Shown: positions 50,092-60,847 of the stretch, in pieces
How the letters are laid out: each line of letters begins with the position of its first letter
Position numbering within the stretch: position 1 is the first letter of the stretch
From: Rhyacichthys aspro
Lineage: Eukaryota > Chordata > Actinopteri > Gobiiformes > Rhyacichthyidae
Length of the DNA: 64,000 nucleotides
Assembly (NCBI GenBank): GCA_036850595.1
Contig: CM072158.1
Coordinates: 20,468,044 to 20,532,043, forward strand
Direction: 5' to 3'
Notes under the pieces: generated by a model
Seen by the model: the letters and a program-made list of their open reading frames with translations, nothing else
Database searches by the model: none
What the model was told of the DNA's origin: nothing
Program-made: the position numbers and the translations under genes

Positions 50092-50823
50092 GTAACACCG
50101 ACCTCACTGCACATTCAGTTTACAGCATACTTTTAGTGTTATCTTATCAGTTATGTATACCCACAAGTAGTTGAAGTAAAGTGTAGTTTGATCAGGTGGA
50201 CAGTAATGTAAAATGTATGTGTTCCTGCACAAATGTTAATCTTTACTCTTTTCATCTTCAAATGAACATGTGATTGGCTGATGTAAGGGTAATAGGAAAT
50301 GAATGCCTTGACCTAGTTTAAGACAATCAGAGTCATGTTTATTTTTCAATATCAAGCAGCAAACAGCATCTGATCCATGTGGGCTTTACGTTATATGAAA
50401 ATACCATGGTTAACCAAAAGACACCTAGAACAAGTTAATCAAAACTGCAACAGGATATAAATATTAAAATGTGACATTCACAATATTAATAAAAAATTAT
50501 TCCAAAATAATGTTTCTATAGTTTGTCTGTCCCTGCAAAGAGGCCAGTTTAAATATTTTCTTAATACGAATTTTTTATTAATTTAATGTAAAATGTATAG
50601 GAATTGCTGCTAATGTGCAGATGGAAGACATTTTCAGTAATTCATTTTCAAAAAGACTACATGAAGGGGAGAAGCTCCTAAAAAAAATAAAACATAAAAT
50701 CTGGATTAAATTATTACACTGTGTCAATTGTCTAAACCATTAGAAAGGTATTTGGCAGATGTCATTTTTGTTGCTGTGTGTTTGTTCATAAACAGGCCCA
50801 TGTTAATTCTTGTGTGTTTTTAG
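50092..50823 (+). other. dync1i1 intron between exons F and G (0.7 kb)
   Basis: GT-AG intron (gtaaca to ttttag). AT-rich, nothing recognised. Confidence 0.92.
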
Positions 50824-50957
50824 GAGACCATGGAGCTAGTGTACAACAAGTCTAAACCTGTGGCAGTGACCTGCATGGCCTTCCCCACTGGAGATGTCAA
50901 CAACTACGTAGTGGGCAGCGAGGAGGGCACCGTGTACACTGCGTCCAGACACGGCAG
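50824..50957 (+). CDS. dync1i1: dynein intermediate chain exon G: WD40 blade
   Basis: The exon reads ETMELVYNKSKPVAVTCMAF then PTGDVNNYVVGSEEGTVYTA and SRHG, ending with two bases (ag) of a Ser codon completed at 52525. VYNKSKPVAVT and AFPTGDVNN are the chain 1 forms as recalled; chain 2 has VHKQSKAVAVT and SFPVGDVNN. The acceptor is tgtttttag. The donor gtcaga at 50958 is weaker than the others in this gene. Confidence 0.97.
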
Positions 50958-52524
50958 GTCAGAGAACACAGCAAAGTCACAGTTCTACACAGTACAGATA
51001 GGTAACCAGCACACATTTAAAAGGATGAAAATGATTCTAAGCTTTACAAACTCCAGATGCAAAAATGTTAAAGTGTTAATCAGTTATCTACATTTTGCAG
51101 TTGTTAAGCTGTCCATGTTGTATTAAGTTAATGTAATGTAACATGAACAAAAGAAATGGGTCAATTGCCAACTCCCATTCATACATGCACTAAACTTTAC
51201 TAAAATTTACCACTTCATTACAGTTTTTCACAATTCATAAAATACTAAATGCCATTTCTCTGAACAACTGAACCAAATAGTCAGCTCCTTAAACCCTCAC
51301 GCTGCTCACTATTTTGTCAATATACAATTTCAAGTCCAAAAAACCCTTTCGCTCTCTATGCAAAAATGAGCACATTCTCAGTCATTAAAACACATTGTAT
51401 TCTTAAGCTTCTATGAGTCAAAAGATAACGTAAGGAGGCAGAACTTCAAGATGGAAACCTCAGAGGCAGTGGACTTGTTTCCAAACCAGTGCCCTTGTGT
51501 TTCTTTTTGTAAAAACTTAGATTGCATCTATTGCAGTAATTGTCCTTGTTTTTTTTTTTGGTTGATAAAGTACGTTTCCTGAAACTTGGAGCCAGTGTTG
51601 CAAATATTTACACACAAACTCCCAAACTATATCCTCCAGGGAAAGCAACACCTCAGAACACCTGCAAAATGAACCACTACTTCATTCACTACTAAAGACA
51701 GGCTTGCAAACAAATGCCCATCACAAAGTAACCATTGACAAACTGAAAATAGAGTTTGGACATTACTGCCTGTCCAATCGGGTCGCAGGGCCCTGTCAAC
51801 ATCTCAAAAAATGTCTTCTGTGGCCAAACATCGGGGAAAGTATGGCCTTCGAGCGGGACCCCTCTGAATGTATGTCACCACAGGCTGCTTCCATCACCTC
51901 GAGATGACTCATTTATCGGGCTGACAGATACTTTGCAGCTCCAGGCAGAGAAAAACTCTTCAATGGGGTCAAAAAAGGGAATAAGGTGGAAGTAGTGAAA
52001 TCAAAAAACAAGACCAGCTCGGTGGAAAACTGTATTTATAGTGATCAGGCTCCAATTTCTGTGCAGTCCAATTGGTCTGATGAGTCTTCACATGTAAGTT
52101 CAGAGTTCAGGTGATTGATAATAGAAAATTAAGTTTCATTGGCAGTGTATTATTATTCCTTGATGTTGATATACTGGGCCTGTTTAGTATTTTGATCTTC
52201 TGTATGTTACGTGTTTGAGAATGTTTGGTATTTAGAGAAATAATATCTAGTTTTAGTAAACGGATCTTTGCAACTGTGTAACTGTAATCTCCTTGTATGA
52301 GTATGTAACTATAATGTGGACAAATATACAGATGTTTTTCTCCTTTATCAATTTTGGAAATAATGTGCGTATACAATTGTTTTATAATTTCCCACTAACC
52401 CACCTCCACCTGTTTTCTTTTCCCTCCAGTCATCCTAATACACTGATATTGTACTCAAGGACAAACGTGATCTAAAATTGTAGTTCCACCACAGTTGTTA
52501 AAGTCCCATGTGATCCTTCCACAG
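50958..52524 (+). other. dync1i1 intron between exons G and H (1.6 kb)
   Basis: GT-AG intron (gtcaga to ccacag). The part 51180-52030 has a composition and wording (an AT-rich lead, then a GC-richer block with two overlapping open frames at 51704-51995) unlike the rest and may be an old DNA transposon, but no motif could be identified. Confidence 0.88.
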
Positions 52525-52669
52525 TAAGGCTGGTATCTGTGAGATGTTCGAGGGCCATCAGGGGCCTGTGACGGGCATCAGCTGCCACAGCGCTGTGGGC
52601 ACCGTTGACTTCTCTCACCTCTTCATCACATCATCCTTCGACTGGACCGTCAAACTCTGGAGCACCAAG
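52525..52669 (+). CDS. dync1i1: dynein intermediate chain exon H: WD40 blade
   Basis: One base completes Ser, followed by 48 codons: KAGICEMFEGHQGPVTGISC, then HSAVGTVDFSHLFITSSFDW and TVKLWSTK. FEGHQGPVTGI and TSSFDWTVKLW are family signatures. The acceptor is cttccacag and the donor gtacag at 52670. The exon ends just after the conserved VKLW strand, so its end matches a blade boundary. An 8.0 kb intron follows. Confidence 0.97.
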
Positions 52670-53429
52670 GTACAGCGTGTAATGTGAAGGTATAGACACG
52701 TGTGGGGGGTTGATTGTAGGTCTGCAGCCCACAGGGAGAACAGGAACAAAAGAAAACGGGTGGAAGGTTTGGCTGTATAGGTGAAAAAGGCTTTCTTCAA
52801 CATAAGAACTGAGAGCATATGGAGAGAGGATATTCAGTGCAGGTACAGCCCTTGTCAGGTCAGTTCCTGTCAGATAATCCGTGACTTTTAGAGCAGCTAA
52901 TAAATAATAAACTATTACTAAGATGGTGCAGAAATAAAGCAACCAATAACAAACTAACAAAGCACTTCATAATGAAGACAAAACATGATTTTGACAAAAT
53001 CTAGGTTGACATATTGTCACATGGAATTTGTGCACTTGTCTGTATGTATCTGTTGAAGACTTTTTTTTTTCTTGTCAGGATTAACCAACTATTTTAGACT
53101 TATTACCCTTTACAGCAGTAGTTCTCAAATGGGGGTACATGAAGGGACCGCCAGGGGTACATGAGATTAAATAAAAATAGCACTGATGCATAGATGTCCT
53201 AAAATGATAAATTTGTGTAAAGAGGAATTTATATCCAGTATTTAATTTTTTACCCTAAACGTTCCCATCATGGTGCATGTGTGGTGCAGTCATGAGGATC
53301 TGTCTGTGTTCCCCACAGCACTCCACACTGGGACCATTGTAATATTACACTTTTGAAAAATGGGCGCGTTTAACATCTAACCACTAAAAATAGATTCATT
53401 CAGACATTAGGAGACAATGTAAATGGCAT

Positions 53430-53700
53430 GCTTTTATATAGCACTTTTTTGCACCCTTCTTGGGAACCCAAAGAGTTTTATATATTGCTTCACACCCATT
53501 TACTCACACATTCACTCTGTGGTGGTGGTGCGCTACCTCTGGAACAACAGCTGCCTTGGGACAGACTGATGAAGAGATGTTCACGATGGCCTCTCCGACC
53601 ACCACCAAACACACCACCACAATCACAAACATTCATACACCAGTGCTGCGGCTCTGTAAAACTCAGTGCTATCATCATACGCATCATGTAGTTGCAAATT
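53430..53700 (+). repeat. interspersed repeat nested in the hAT relic
   Basis: The phrases ttatatagcacttttttgca, ttcacacccatttactcaca and ggtggtggtgcgctacctct match the wording of a repeat in which a tatatagcgc lead is followed by a cacccattcac block. It is truncated. Confidence 0.5.
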
Positions 53701-53734
53701 CTAACTATAATGGCACCTTTGTAGCAGTAAATGT

Positions 53735-53960
53735 AGAGAAGTCTGCATGTCCTCCTCTGTTACTGTTGGCCCTCTCCGGGTACTCCAGCTTCCTCCCACC
53801 GTCCAAAGACATGCATGTATAAGTGAATTGGTGACTCTAAAGTGGCCCTTGTGGATGAATGTGAGAGTGAATGGTTGTCTCTCAATGTCTGTGTCTAAAT
53901 GTGACAAACTGGCCGCCTCATGCCCAAAGCTGCTGGGATAGGCTCCAGCCACCCAATCCA
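53735..53960 (-). repeat. teleost interspersed repeat, reverse orientation
   Basis: The phrases ccagcttcctcccaccgtcc, aaagacatgcatg, gtgaattggtgactctaaag, gtgagagtgaatggttgtct and gctgggataggctccagcca are the reverse-strand wording of the repeat at 6801-7095, which it covers almost fully. Confidence 0.7.
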
Positions 53961-56900
53961 GGATAATTCAAATATGTCTGTTTTGCAAATTGATGAAGTT
54001 TTAAATGGTGTTCTGCCTGTCTCATTACTATTAGTAGTCTAAACCTTGCATTTTACTACTGAGGACCAGATTTACCATGAATTTACTTTAAAAAACATTT
54101 AAAGTCTTTAAAATAACCTTTAAATGTTAAATTTTGAAAGTGTTTTGTTTTTTGTTTTTTTTTTAAGTTTAATAAAATCATAGCCTAATGGCACGGTATT
54201 GTATTACTCTTTTATTCCAGATGAAAACATTTGTGCTGGAAGGGGTACTTGGCTGTAAAAAGTTTCATGATGGGTCACTGAAAAAATAGAACCACTGCTC
54301 TCAGTAATTTAACGTTTAATGTATTTCCTAACACTCTCACTGCTACGAAGTAGGAAGTTAGCAAGCTTACTTTAGGGATAACCCTGGGTTTTCAGTCTCA
54401 CAAAGGTTGTTCACTTTCTGCCTCCAGTGACTGGCTAACCTGCTCCGGAGCAAGTTATGATCCAGGTAGAGAATAGAAACTCTGAACAATCAGAGAGGTG
54501 TCCATATAAGCAGATCTCTGTGATAGTTCTTTTTACTTAACATTTAAACTGTTTCTATCGCCGTTTTTTGCGATTTTTGTTTTTAGTTGATACAGCAGTA
54601 TAGCAGGGGAAATTATAAACATTAGTCCAGCCCTTTATATATGTTCTTGAGCTTTATTCCAGATACGTACTGTATATAGTATGTGTCATAGATAGCGACA
54701 AGCCCTGATGAATTTAAGATCAGGTTTGCATGCAGTCTTTCTCTAAGTCTTCTGCAAAGTCCTCTATGACACATATTAAAAGGTTTGTGTGGATTTTCAT
54801 CATTGGAGTGTGTTATTTTTCTGCTTTTGGGAATTCCCTTTCCTTTGAGGGCCACCACAGGAATGTGTCTGTCTCTTATCCCATGTGAGTGGTGTTTGTG
54901 TGTGGCTGGGCTGAATACCTGAGAGAGTGCAAACACAGACACTCCACACATGACTTGCGTACACCTGAAGTACGCCGCCTGTGCTTACCCAGAATCCCCC
55001 TGAGGTTTGCCTTCAACCCACCCCTCACAGCCATCACTAACTGCTCCCTCGTACACACACCGCAGCAAATATCTGCGCTCACTTCAAACACCAGCCGGCC
55101 GATGTTTTTACACTCAGCCGTGCAAATATTGTGGTTAGTGAAAACATGTCGAGGGCCAGACGGTGAAGATGGCGCGACAGCTGGGAGTGGGTTTATGATT
55201 GTGCATAACTTGAACACTCTTGCTCTCTTGACCCTAGAAGCAGCCTGCACTAAGTGATTGTATAGAGCGTAATCCCTCCACTCGGGCTCTCTGAAGGACT
55301 TAATTAAGGGCCCACATCAGAGTCGGTTTAGGGGACTGTTAATAAGCACTCAAAGTGTGGACGAAACGAAGATCTTCAGTGAGGGAAGACAGCACTCCTC
55401 TTTGAACATTTTAAAACTCTTGTGTACAATTTCAGATATTCCATCCATATTCTTCCTCTGATCTGTAGTTGGGTAAATGTCATAGGGTTCACTTCTAAGT
55501 TTTTGATTAGTTCACTTATATTTATTTATTACAGACCCTAATTAAAGGTTGCTTACTAGTTATTTTCTGACAAACATGTTCAATTATTGTAAAATTCCTA
55601 TTTGCTCTAGAAATTATTTTAAAAATTCTGCCTGAATTTGGCAAAAAAAAAAAGAAAAAGTTTTTATATCCCTCAAAGTGTCAACTTTTTTTAATAAAAA
55701 ATATGCATACAGTGAAACAGAACCTTATTTCTTTTAGAAACTATGATCATCAGCATCAAAGTCAGCTGTTTCAAGTTTCAGAGAACAATACCTGGAAACA
55801 CAGGAAAAACGATTCCTCTGACAAGTAGGAGACATATGTTAGTGATTATTCCAACCATAGCCTGTACATTCTTTTTAGATACTGTTACAGGAGAAGAATA
55901 TGAAGCAGTTTCATCTCATCACCCCAACTGGACAACTTGTCATAAACCCTGCCTTCCTGTATTTTGCCATAAAACAATATAAAACTAAAGAATTAAAATA
56001 TTCACTGATAATGCACTTGCATCTGTTTGGAGATGTACTCTGATCTTTTGAACCTGAACTGTAGTGGGTTTACTTTACACATTAGCATTGTAACACTACT
56101 GTTTGATGGAGTGTATTTATACTAGCCTGTCCAGCCATCCCAGTTCTTTTTCTCAAACAAAAAAATTGTCTGATACCTCTCAGTTTAGTTTGATTTCCAG
56201 GAGGCAGAATACATAGCACACAATCAGAATTCAGGGGACAGTACCAACATTTGCAGAGACCAATGAAATTTAAAAAACATACAACCAATCAAAAAAATTG
56301 GGCAAAGTGTAAAGACTGCCCTATTTTAAATGAAAAATTGGTTGTATTAAACTGGATGAAAGCCATTGTCAGTGATTGTGGTGCCACTTCCCACTTCACA
56401 AAGAGACCAGAGTAAAGAGAAAGGGTCTGGCTGGCCCGGCAATATTTATAATACTAGGCCTAAATTAAATTTAAAACTATAATCTGGGTCTTTATCATAC
56501 ATGTATGTATATTTAAATAATCATATAATATATAATCATTTTAATTGACACATTAAATTCGGGGTTAGGTGTTGAACTTGCTATTGATCATGTGGCCTAA
56601 ACCTGAACACTTGTGTGAGTGTGAGAGCGTGCATGTACTTTGGTCTTCTTTTTTTAAAGGACCCGTCTTAAAAGCTTGCACTGAGGCCTATCAACATTAT
56701 GTGGACAAATGGACTAAAGGCGCACATCCCATACAAATGTATTTCAACATGTGTTCTCTCTCCTTGAGTAAAATGACAAATAAATACAAGGCAGTTTTTG
56801 TTCAGTTAGTTGGTCAGTGAGCTCCTATCTATTTATAAGGACATTGACTGTTATTTCGACCAATCAATCACTGATTTATCAGACAACCAGTGAGCAGATG

Positions 56901-58237
56901 TCATGCAGCACTACACTTCATGTTTCTCCTGTGACTTCAAGTGACATAACAAAAAAGGCAGATTTTAACTGAATGGGAGGGGGGACATCAGTCGTCCTTT
57001 TTTTTTTTTTTGCTTGTCTGAACCCTCCCTCAGTAAAACATCTATCATTTGCATATTTAGTCTGATTTTACACCAAAATCATGACACAACCCTCTCCATT
57101 TATCCAGGCTTGGGACCAGCACAAAGGTACACTTGCTTGTGACCTTTGTGGCTGGAGTTTTGGCGCCTCATCAAGGAACCAAACCCTGGTCTCCTGCATG
57201 CTCACTACTGCATCAGTAATGATACGTCTATATATTTACCTAAGACTTTCATTGTAACCATCCTCAACATCCTGCAGATTCATTTCAGATGTGTGTGCTC
57301 TCACAGAGACAGTTTGTTCCACAAAGCTGCAGCGGCGCCACAAGGATTTACCCCAGTTTACGACTTGTTGCTGGAGATTATTTTGTGAAATCACCTTGTG
57401 TAAGAATGGTAGATTACAGCTCGATTGAAATTGTAGTTTATGTTTTTAAAGTGAGCCAGCAGACAAGAGCACGTCACCTGAACATGTTTCTGCTGAAGTG
57501 GAGTTGTGTCAGAGGCTCCCAGTTTCACCTCCGCTTTTTAAATGGACTGTGCTGGTAATACAGAGGAGTAAAAAGCCTGGGCACACACTAAAACAAGTGG
57601 AGGAGAATCGAAGAGGATCATCAAGTGAGCTGATCGACTGTGAGATGGAGAAGAGACCTCTGCTGTCACCTCAGCGTCGGAAAAACAGGCTCAAATCAAA
57701 GCTGAAATTGGCTGGGCTCTGTTTGTTTGTGTGGAAACGCCACTGCTGCGTGTGTGTGGAGCAGCAGAGACAAGAACTGATGGAACAGAGACAAAAACAC
57801 TGAGGAAAAAGTGAGCAATCTTTGATTGGCTGCTTTCTCGGCCCCGCCCCGTCACCTATGAAGAATACAGTCTAGAATCCTCATTTTCAAAAGACAGAGA
57901 CATTATTGACCCTCTGTTGTGTTGACAATTCCACCACTGGACACTTCTGCATTTGTTATATAACACAATGTAGAGACAACTCTGGACATTTTACCCAAAC
58001 AGTGCACTGTTCTTTCTGTAATAATAAATCTATGTGGTTAACAAATAGATTTGTTTCACTGTCATCATCCTCTGTGTCAGCTGTGGACTCCAATTCAGTT
58101 GTCTCTGATCATTGTGATGTCCTCACACAGTCACTGCAGCCCATTGTTCAGAACAGATCATGTCCTGTGAAACAATAGTATGTGTAAATAGTGCTCATGC
58201 TCTGTGGTTACCTTGGACAGCAGCTTGATTCTCGTGA

Positions 58238-58269
58238 GATTTTTGTGAGTTCACAAACTCACAAAAATC
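58238..58269. repeat. perfect 14-bp hairpin with 4-nt loop
   Basis: gatttttgtgagtt at 58238-58251 and aactcacaaaaatc at 58256-58269 are exact reverse complements around the loop caca. No T-run follows. Function unknown. Confidence 0.9.
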
Positions 58270-58394
58270 CATTCTGTACTGTTCTAAGCAAAGTGTCTGT
58301 GTCCCAACCACCTGTGACATGTCATGTGGATTGACGATGTAGCTATTCTTTTACCACTACTAACGCATACAAAATACAACTAGGGCAACAATGG

Positions 58395-58732
58395 ATCAGG
58401 CTCAGGAGGTAGAGCAGATGGTTCACTAACTGTAGGGTTGGTGGTACGATTCCCGCTCTCCCCAGTTCATACTGTTGTTGTGTCCTTGGGCAAGACACTT
58501 CACCTACTTATTCTCCAGTGTCTGTGGCTCTGGTATATGAATGAATGGTTTGGTGGTGGTCAGAGTAGGCACAGTATGGCTGCCACCTCTCTGTCAGTCT
58601 GCCCTAGGGCAGCTCTGACTAGAGGTAGTTTACCACCACCAGTGTGTGACTATGGAGTAAATGAATTATGGACTTAATGGTGAAGCGCTTTGAGTGCCTT
58701 AAAAAGCGCTTTGTAAATCTAATCCACTGTTA
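58395..58732 (+). repeat. tRNA-like SINE or SINE-like repeat
   Basis: The head has an A-box-like ggctcaggaggtagagcaga and a B-box-like ggtacgattccc about 35 bp on, as in RNA polymerase III promoters of tRNA-derived SINEs. The body holds gtccttgggcaagacacttc, and the end gaagcgctttgagtgcctt, then aagcgctttgtaaatc. The order is that of a widespread fish repeat recalled from memory. The B box departs from GGTTCGATTCC by one base, so internal promoter activity is doubtful. Confidence 0.7.
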
Positions 58733-59721
58733 TCATAACATGGTGTTGCTCTGATTGGATAAAACTGTAGGTAGATGATACAGCTTATTCATTTAAATCT
58801 GCCCTTTGCTTTCTATGGAAACTCTCTCAGATGGAACTGTGTCATCGGCACAGACCATCTGGCAGAACCAGGTTAGCTCCATAGGCAGCAAAACAGAAAT
58901 AGATAGGGTCACAATGACCTAAGATTGTGGCACATACAAACTCTCATCTCAATCTCATAAAGGTTTATTGAATAGTTTTTGAAAACTAGTTTTATTATTC
59001 TGTAAGATAAGTTTTAAGTATTTTCATAGGGTATACTGAGAATCTTATGGTTCCAGTTTGAGTTACTGTTGTGCAGTAATATTCATATACACCAGATAGA
59101 GCAGTGCTCCTATTCCGTAGTATGCTGTGCTTACAATGACCATAAAGCTTCTATCTTAAGATTCTATACTGTTCTAAAATACTGTTTATTTGTTTGTACA
59201 TATTAAGATGTATGTGTGAGTACTTAGTGTAAGTGTAAATGTGTAAAATGATTCATTTGTAATGCAATGTACAAAAAGTCAAAGCCTCTAAATATGCGCA
59301 CACAAGTAGTTTTGTTAACAGCTCCATAATAAGACAAAAACTTTGCCTGAATTCCTGAAAAAATGAACAGGATGTAAACTCTATTGTATAGCATTGAGGC
59401 TTTCACATTGAGACATGGGGCAGCAGTGAACCAACTGAGCACCCAAACATTTCTAACTTGTTACATTGTAAGGCTGACAGAGAATTTTGGGGGATATAGT
59501 CTTAAAAAAAACTTTAATAATAATGTTTTCATCTTTAGTTTTATCTGTAATTCCTAGTTTATGACCCGGCATTTTGTTTTTTCCCCTGCTCTTCATTCCC
59601 CTCCTCTCCATTTTTCAGCAGATACAGCACAGTAACTCCAGCCTTTCATTTAGGACTGGATCAATTTCCTCAATAAAAGCTTCATCAGTTTTAAATTTAA
59701 CATGGTGAGATGACAAGTGCT

Positions 59722-59730
59722 GTAAAATGA
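59722..59730 (+). repeat. 9-bp target-site duplication, left (copy 2)
   Basis: gtaaaatga directly precedes the shortened left TIR and is repeated at 60200-60208. Confidence 0.75.
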
Positions 59731-60199
59731 TTTCTCATTGTATTACATATAGAGAAATCAGTCTGGTAGTGCGGGGTTTGAACAGGATTTCAAGGCGGGA
59801 CTAACCCTTGCTGAGTAAACCAATCACAGAGAGCACGGATGTGACATAAGGAAAGTGACTGTCTGATTCCAATTGTCAATAAACCACAGCATATACCAAC
59901 ATGGCTGGAGAGAGAAGATGCTTTGGTGATGGTGAATGACTTCTGTCATTTTTGTCAGAAAAATTTGAGGACACAGGGTGTAATATCGAGTTCAGTGCCT
60001 ATTTCGATCGTAGTAAGCTACCTAAACCTGCGTACTGTTTTTGTTCAAAAAATTATTGCGCTCCAAAATCCCGCCTCCCTCGCTACGATTGGCTGGTAAG
60101 AAAGAGCCGGAGCAGAATACGGAGCAGATTGGACAATCCCAGACTGACTTTCTCTGCTGTATGTAATACAATGAGAAAGCCGTTTGGCTGGCCAGGCTA
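59731..60199. mobile_element. inverted-repeat DNA transposon, copy 2 (one end shortened)
   Basis: This is a reverse-orientation relative of the 24457-24955 element, about 469 bp. The right end has the full TIR, closing tggctggccaggcta at 60199. The left end begins at tttctcattgtattac and lacks the outer 21 bp or so (the TAGCCTGG part). It is still flanked by a perfect direct repeat, gtaaaatga, at 59722-59730 and 60200-60208 (11 bp if tt is counted). The interior carries the same NDFCHFCQKNLRTQG frame, here on the plus strand at about 59932, followed by a gtaagc donor at 60013. Confidence 0.8.
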
Positions 60200-60208
60200 G
60201 TAAAATGA
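60200..60208 (+). repeat. 9-bp target-site duplication, right (copy 2)
   Basis: Exact second copy of gtaaaatga directly after the right TIR. Confidence 0.75.
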
Positions 60209-60706
60209 TTCTTGTTCTCAAATAAAGTGTCTTCTCTGTACTGATATCATCATAAAGAAATCCTATTCCACAATAGCATGATATTGACACCAACATTGCC
60301 ACTTAAACAAATTCTCCTCTTCTTTTTTCACTTGTTTTGTTTTGTTTTAAAGTCCCAAAGGGCAGCACTTACTGTTTATAAGTTTATTCATAGGATATGG
60401 CCCTTTGGGGATTTATAACACTCCCTGTCCCAGCCTCCTCTCCTGGTCCTCCCTTCAGACAGCTGTTGTGCTGAGGTTACAGTACACCTTGTGGCCCCAG
60501 CCTTTCATCTGTGCCAGTGGTTTTATGGCCTGTGTGAATATGTGAGGCTTTTTAATTAGACTGTGCAGCAGACAGGCCCCAAGGCTGAGGCAGCGCCGCT
60601 CTGTCTGACGCTCCCTCCTCACACCGGCCCTCTCTTCTCTGTCTTTTCTTTCTCTGCTCTAATCCCTTCCTTTGCGTTTCACACCACTTTTTTTTGTGTC
60701 TTTCAG

Positions 60707-60847
60707 CACAACAAGCCGCTTTACTCGTTTGAGGACAATGCTGACTATGTGTATGACGTCATGTGGTCCCCGGTGCACCCGGCCATGTTTGCCGCCGTGG
60801 ACGGGATGGGACGACTCGACCTGTGGAACCTCAACAACGACACTGAG
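60707..60847 (+). CDS. dync1i1: dynein intermediate chain exon I: WD40 blade
   Basis: Forty-seven codons in phase 0, starting HNKPLYSFEDNADYVYDVMW, continuing SPVHPAMFAAVDGMGRLDLW and ending NLNNDTE. The sequence is almost identical to vertebrate intermediate chains; HNKP and SPVHPA are the chain 1 forms (NNKP, SPTHPA in chain 2) as recalled. The acceptor is gtctttcag after a pyrimidine-rich tract, and the donor gtgtgt is at 60848. About 78 further residues (starting VPTAS in the mammalian chain) are expected, and they are not present before 64000. Confidence 0.97.

Larger units (their letters stand above)
53116..54297. mobile_element. hAT-like non-autonomous transposon with nested repeats
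   Basis: The left end reads cagtagttctcaaatggggg followed by tacatgaa and ccaggggtacatgaga. The right end reads aaggggtacttggctgtaaa and closes with gaaccactg, whose reverse complement is CAGTGGTTC. This pair of ends is recalled from an abundant fish hAT family. The flanking 8-mers are not identical, so the target duplication has decayed. Two unrelated repeats lie inside (53430-53700 and 53735-53960), which shows that the hAT copy is older than they are. Confidence 0.65.
52670..60706 (+). other. dync1i1 intron between exons H and I (8.0 kb)
   Basis: GT-AG intron (gtacag to tttcag). It contains a hAT relic with nested repeats (53116-54297), a perfect 14-bp hairpin (58238-58269), a tRNA-like SINE (58395-58732) and copy 2 of the inverted-repeat transposon (59731-60199). 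Nothing is recognised in 54300-58200 or 58740-59720. Open frames such as 54889-55257 lack motifs. Confidence 0.9.
18037..60847 (+). other. dync1i1: dync1i1-like gene, central part (nine coding exons)
   Basis: The intermediate chain is the WD40 scaffold of the cytoplasmic dynein 1 motor: it binds the heavy chain, the three light-chain families and dynactin. Nine GT-AG exons give one continuous frame of 1,178 nt whose phases all match (1, 0, 0, 0, 0, 0, 2 and 0 at successive junctions after the first exon's phase is carried over). Both ends are open: the first exon begins with two bases of a split codon and the last ends at a donor, so 5' and 3' exons lie outside the window. Recalled paralogue-specific residues favour intermediate chain 1 over 2: RALAED after the roadblock segment, SHRRTPVQ (SNKR in IC2), VYNKSKPVAVT (VHKQSKAVAVT in IC2) and HNKPLYS. 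Family assignment is near certain; IC1 over IC2 is likely but rests on memory. Confidence 0.9.

Noticed and set aside
54889..55257. Opposed open frames of 122 and 124 codons on both strands
   Set aside because: Mirror frames in a GC-richer stretch; neither shows a domain or conserved pattern.
60353..60409. Inverted repeat cccaaagggc / gccctttggg upstream of exon I
   Set aside because: Arms of only about 10 bp with a 35-40 nt loop; expected by chance.
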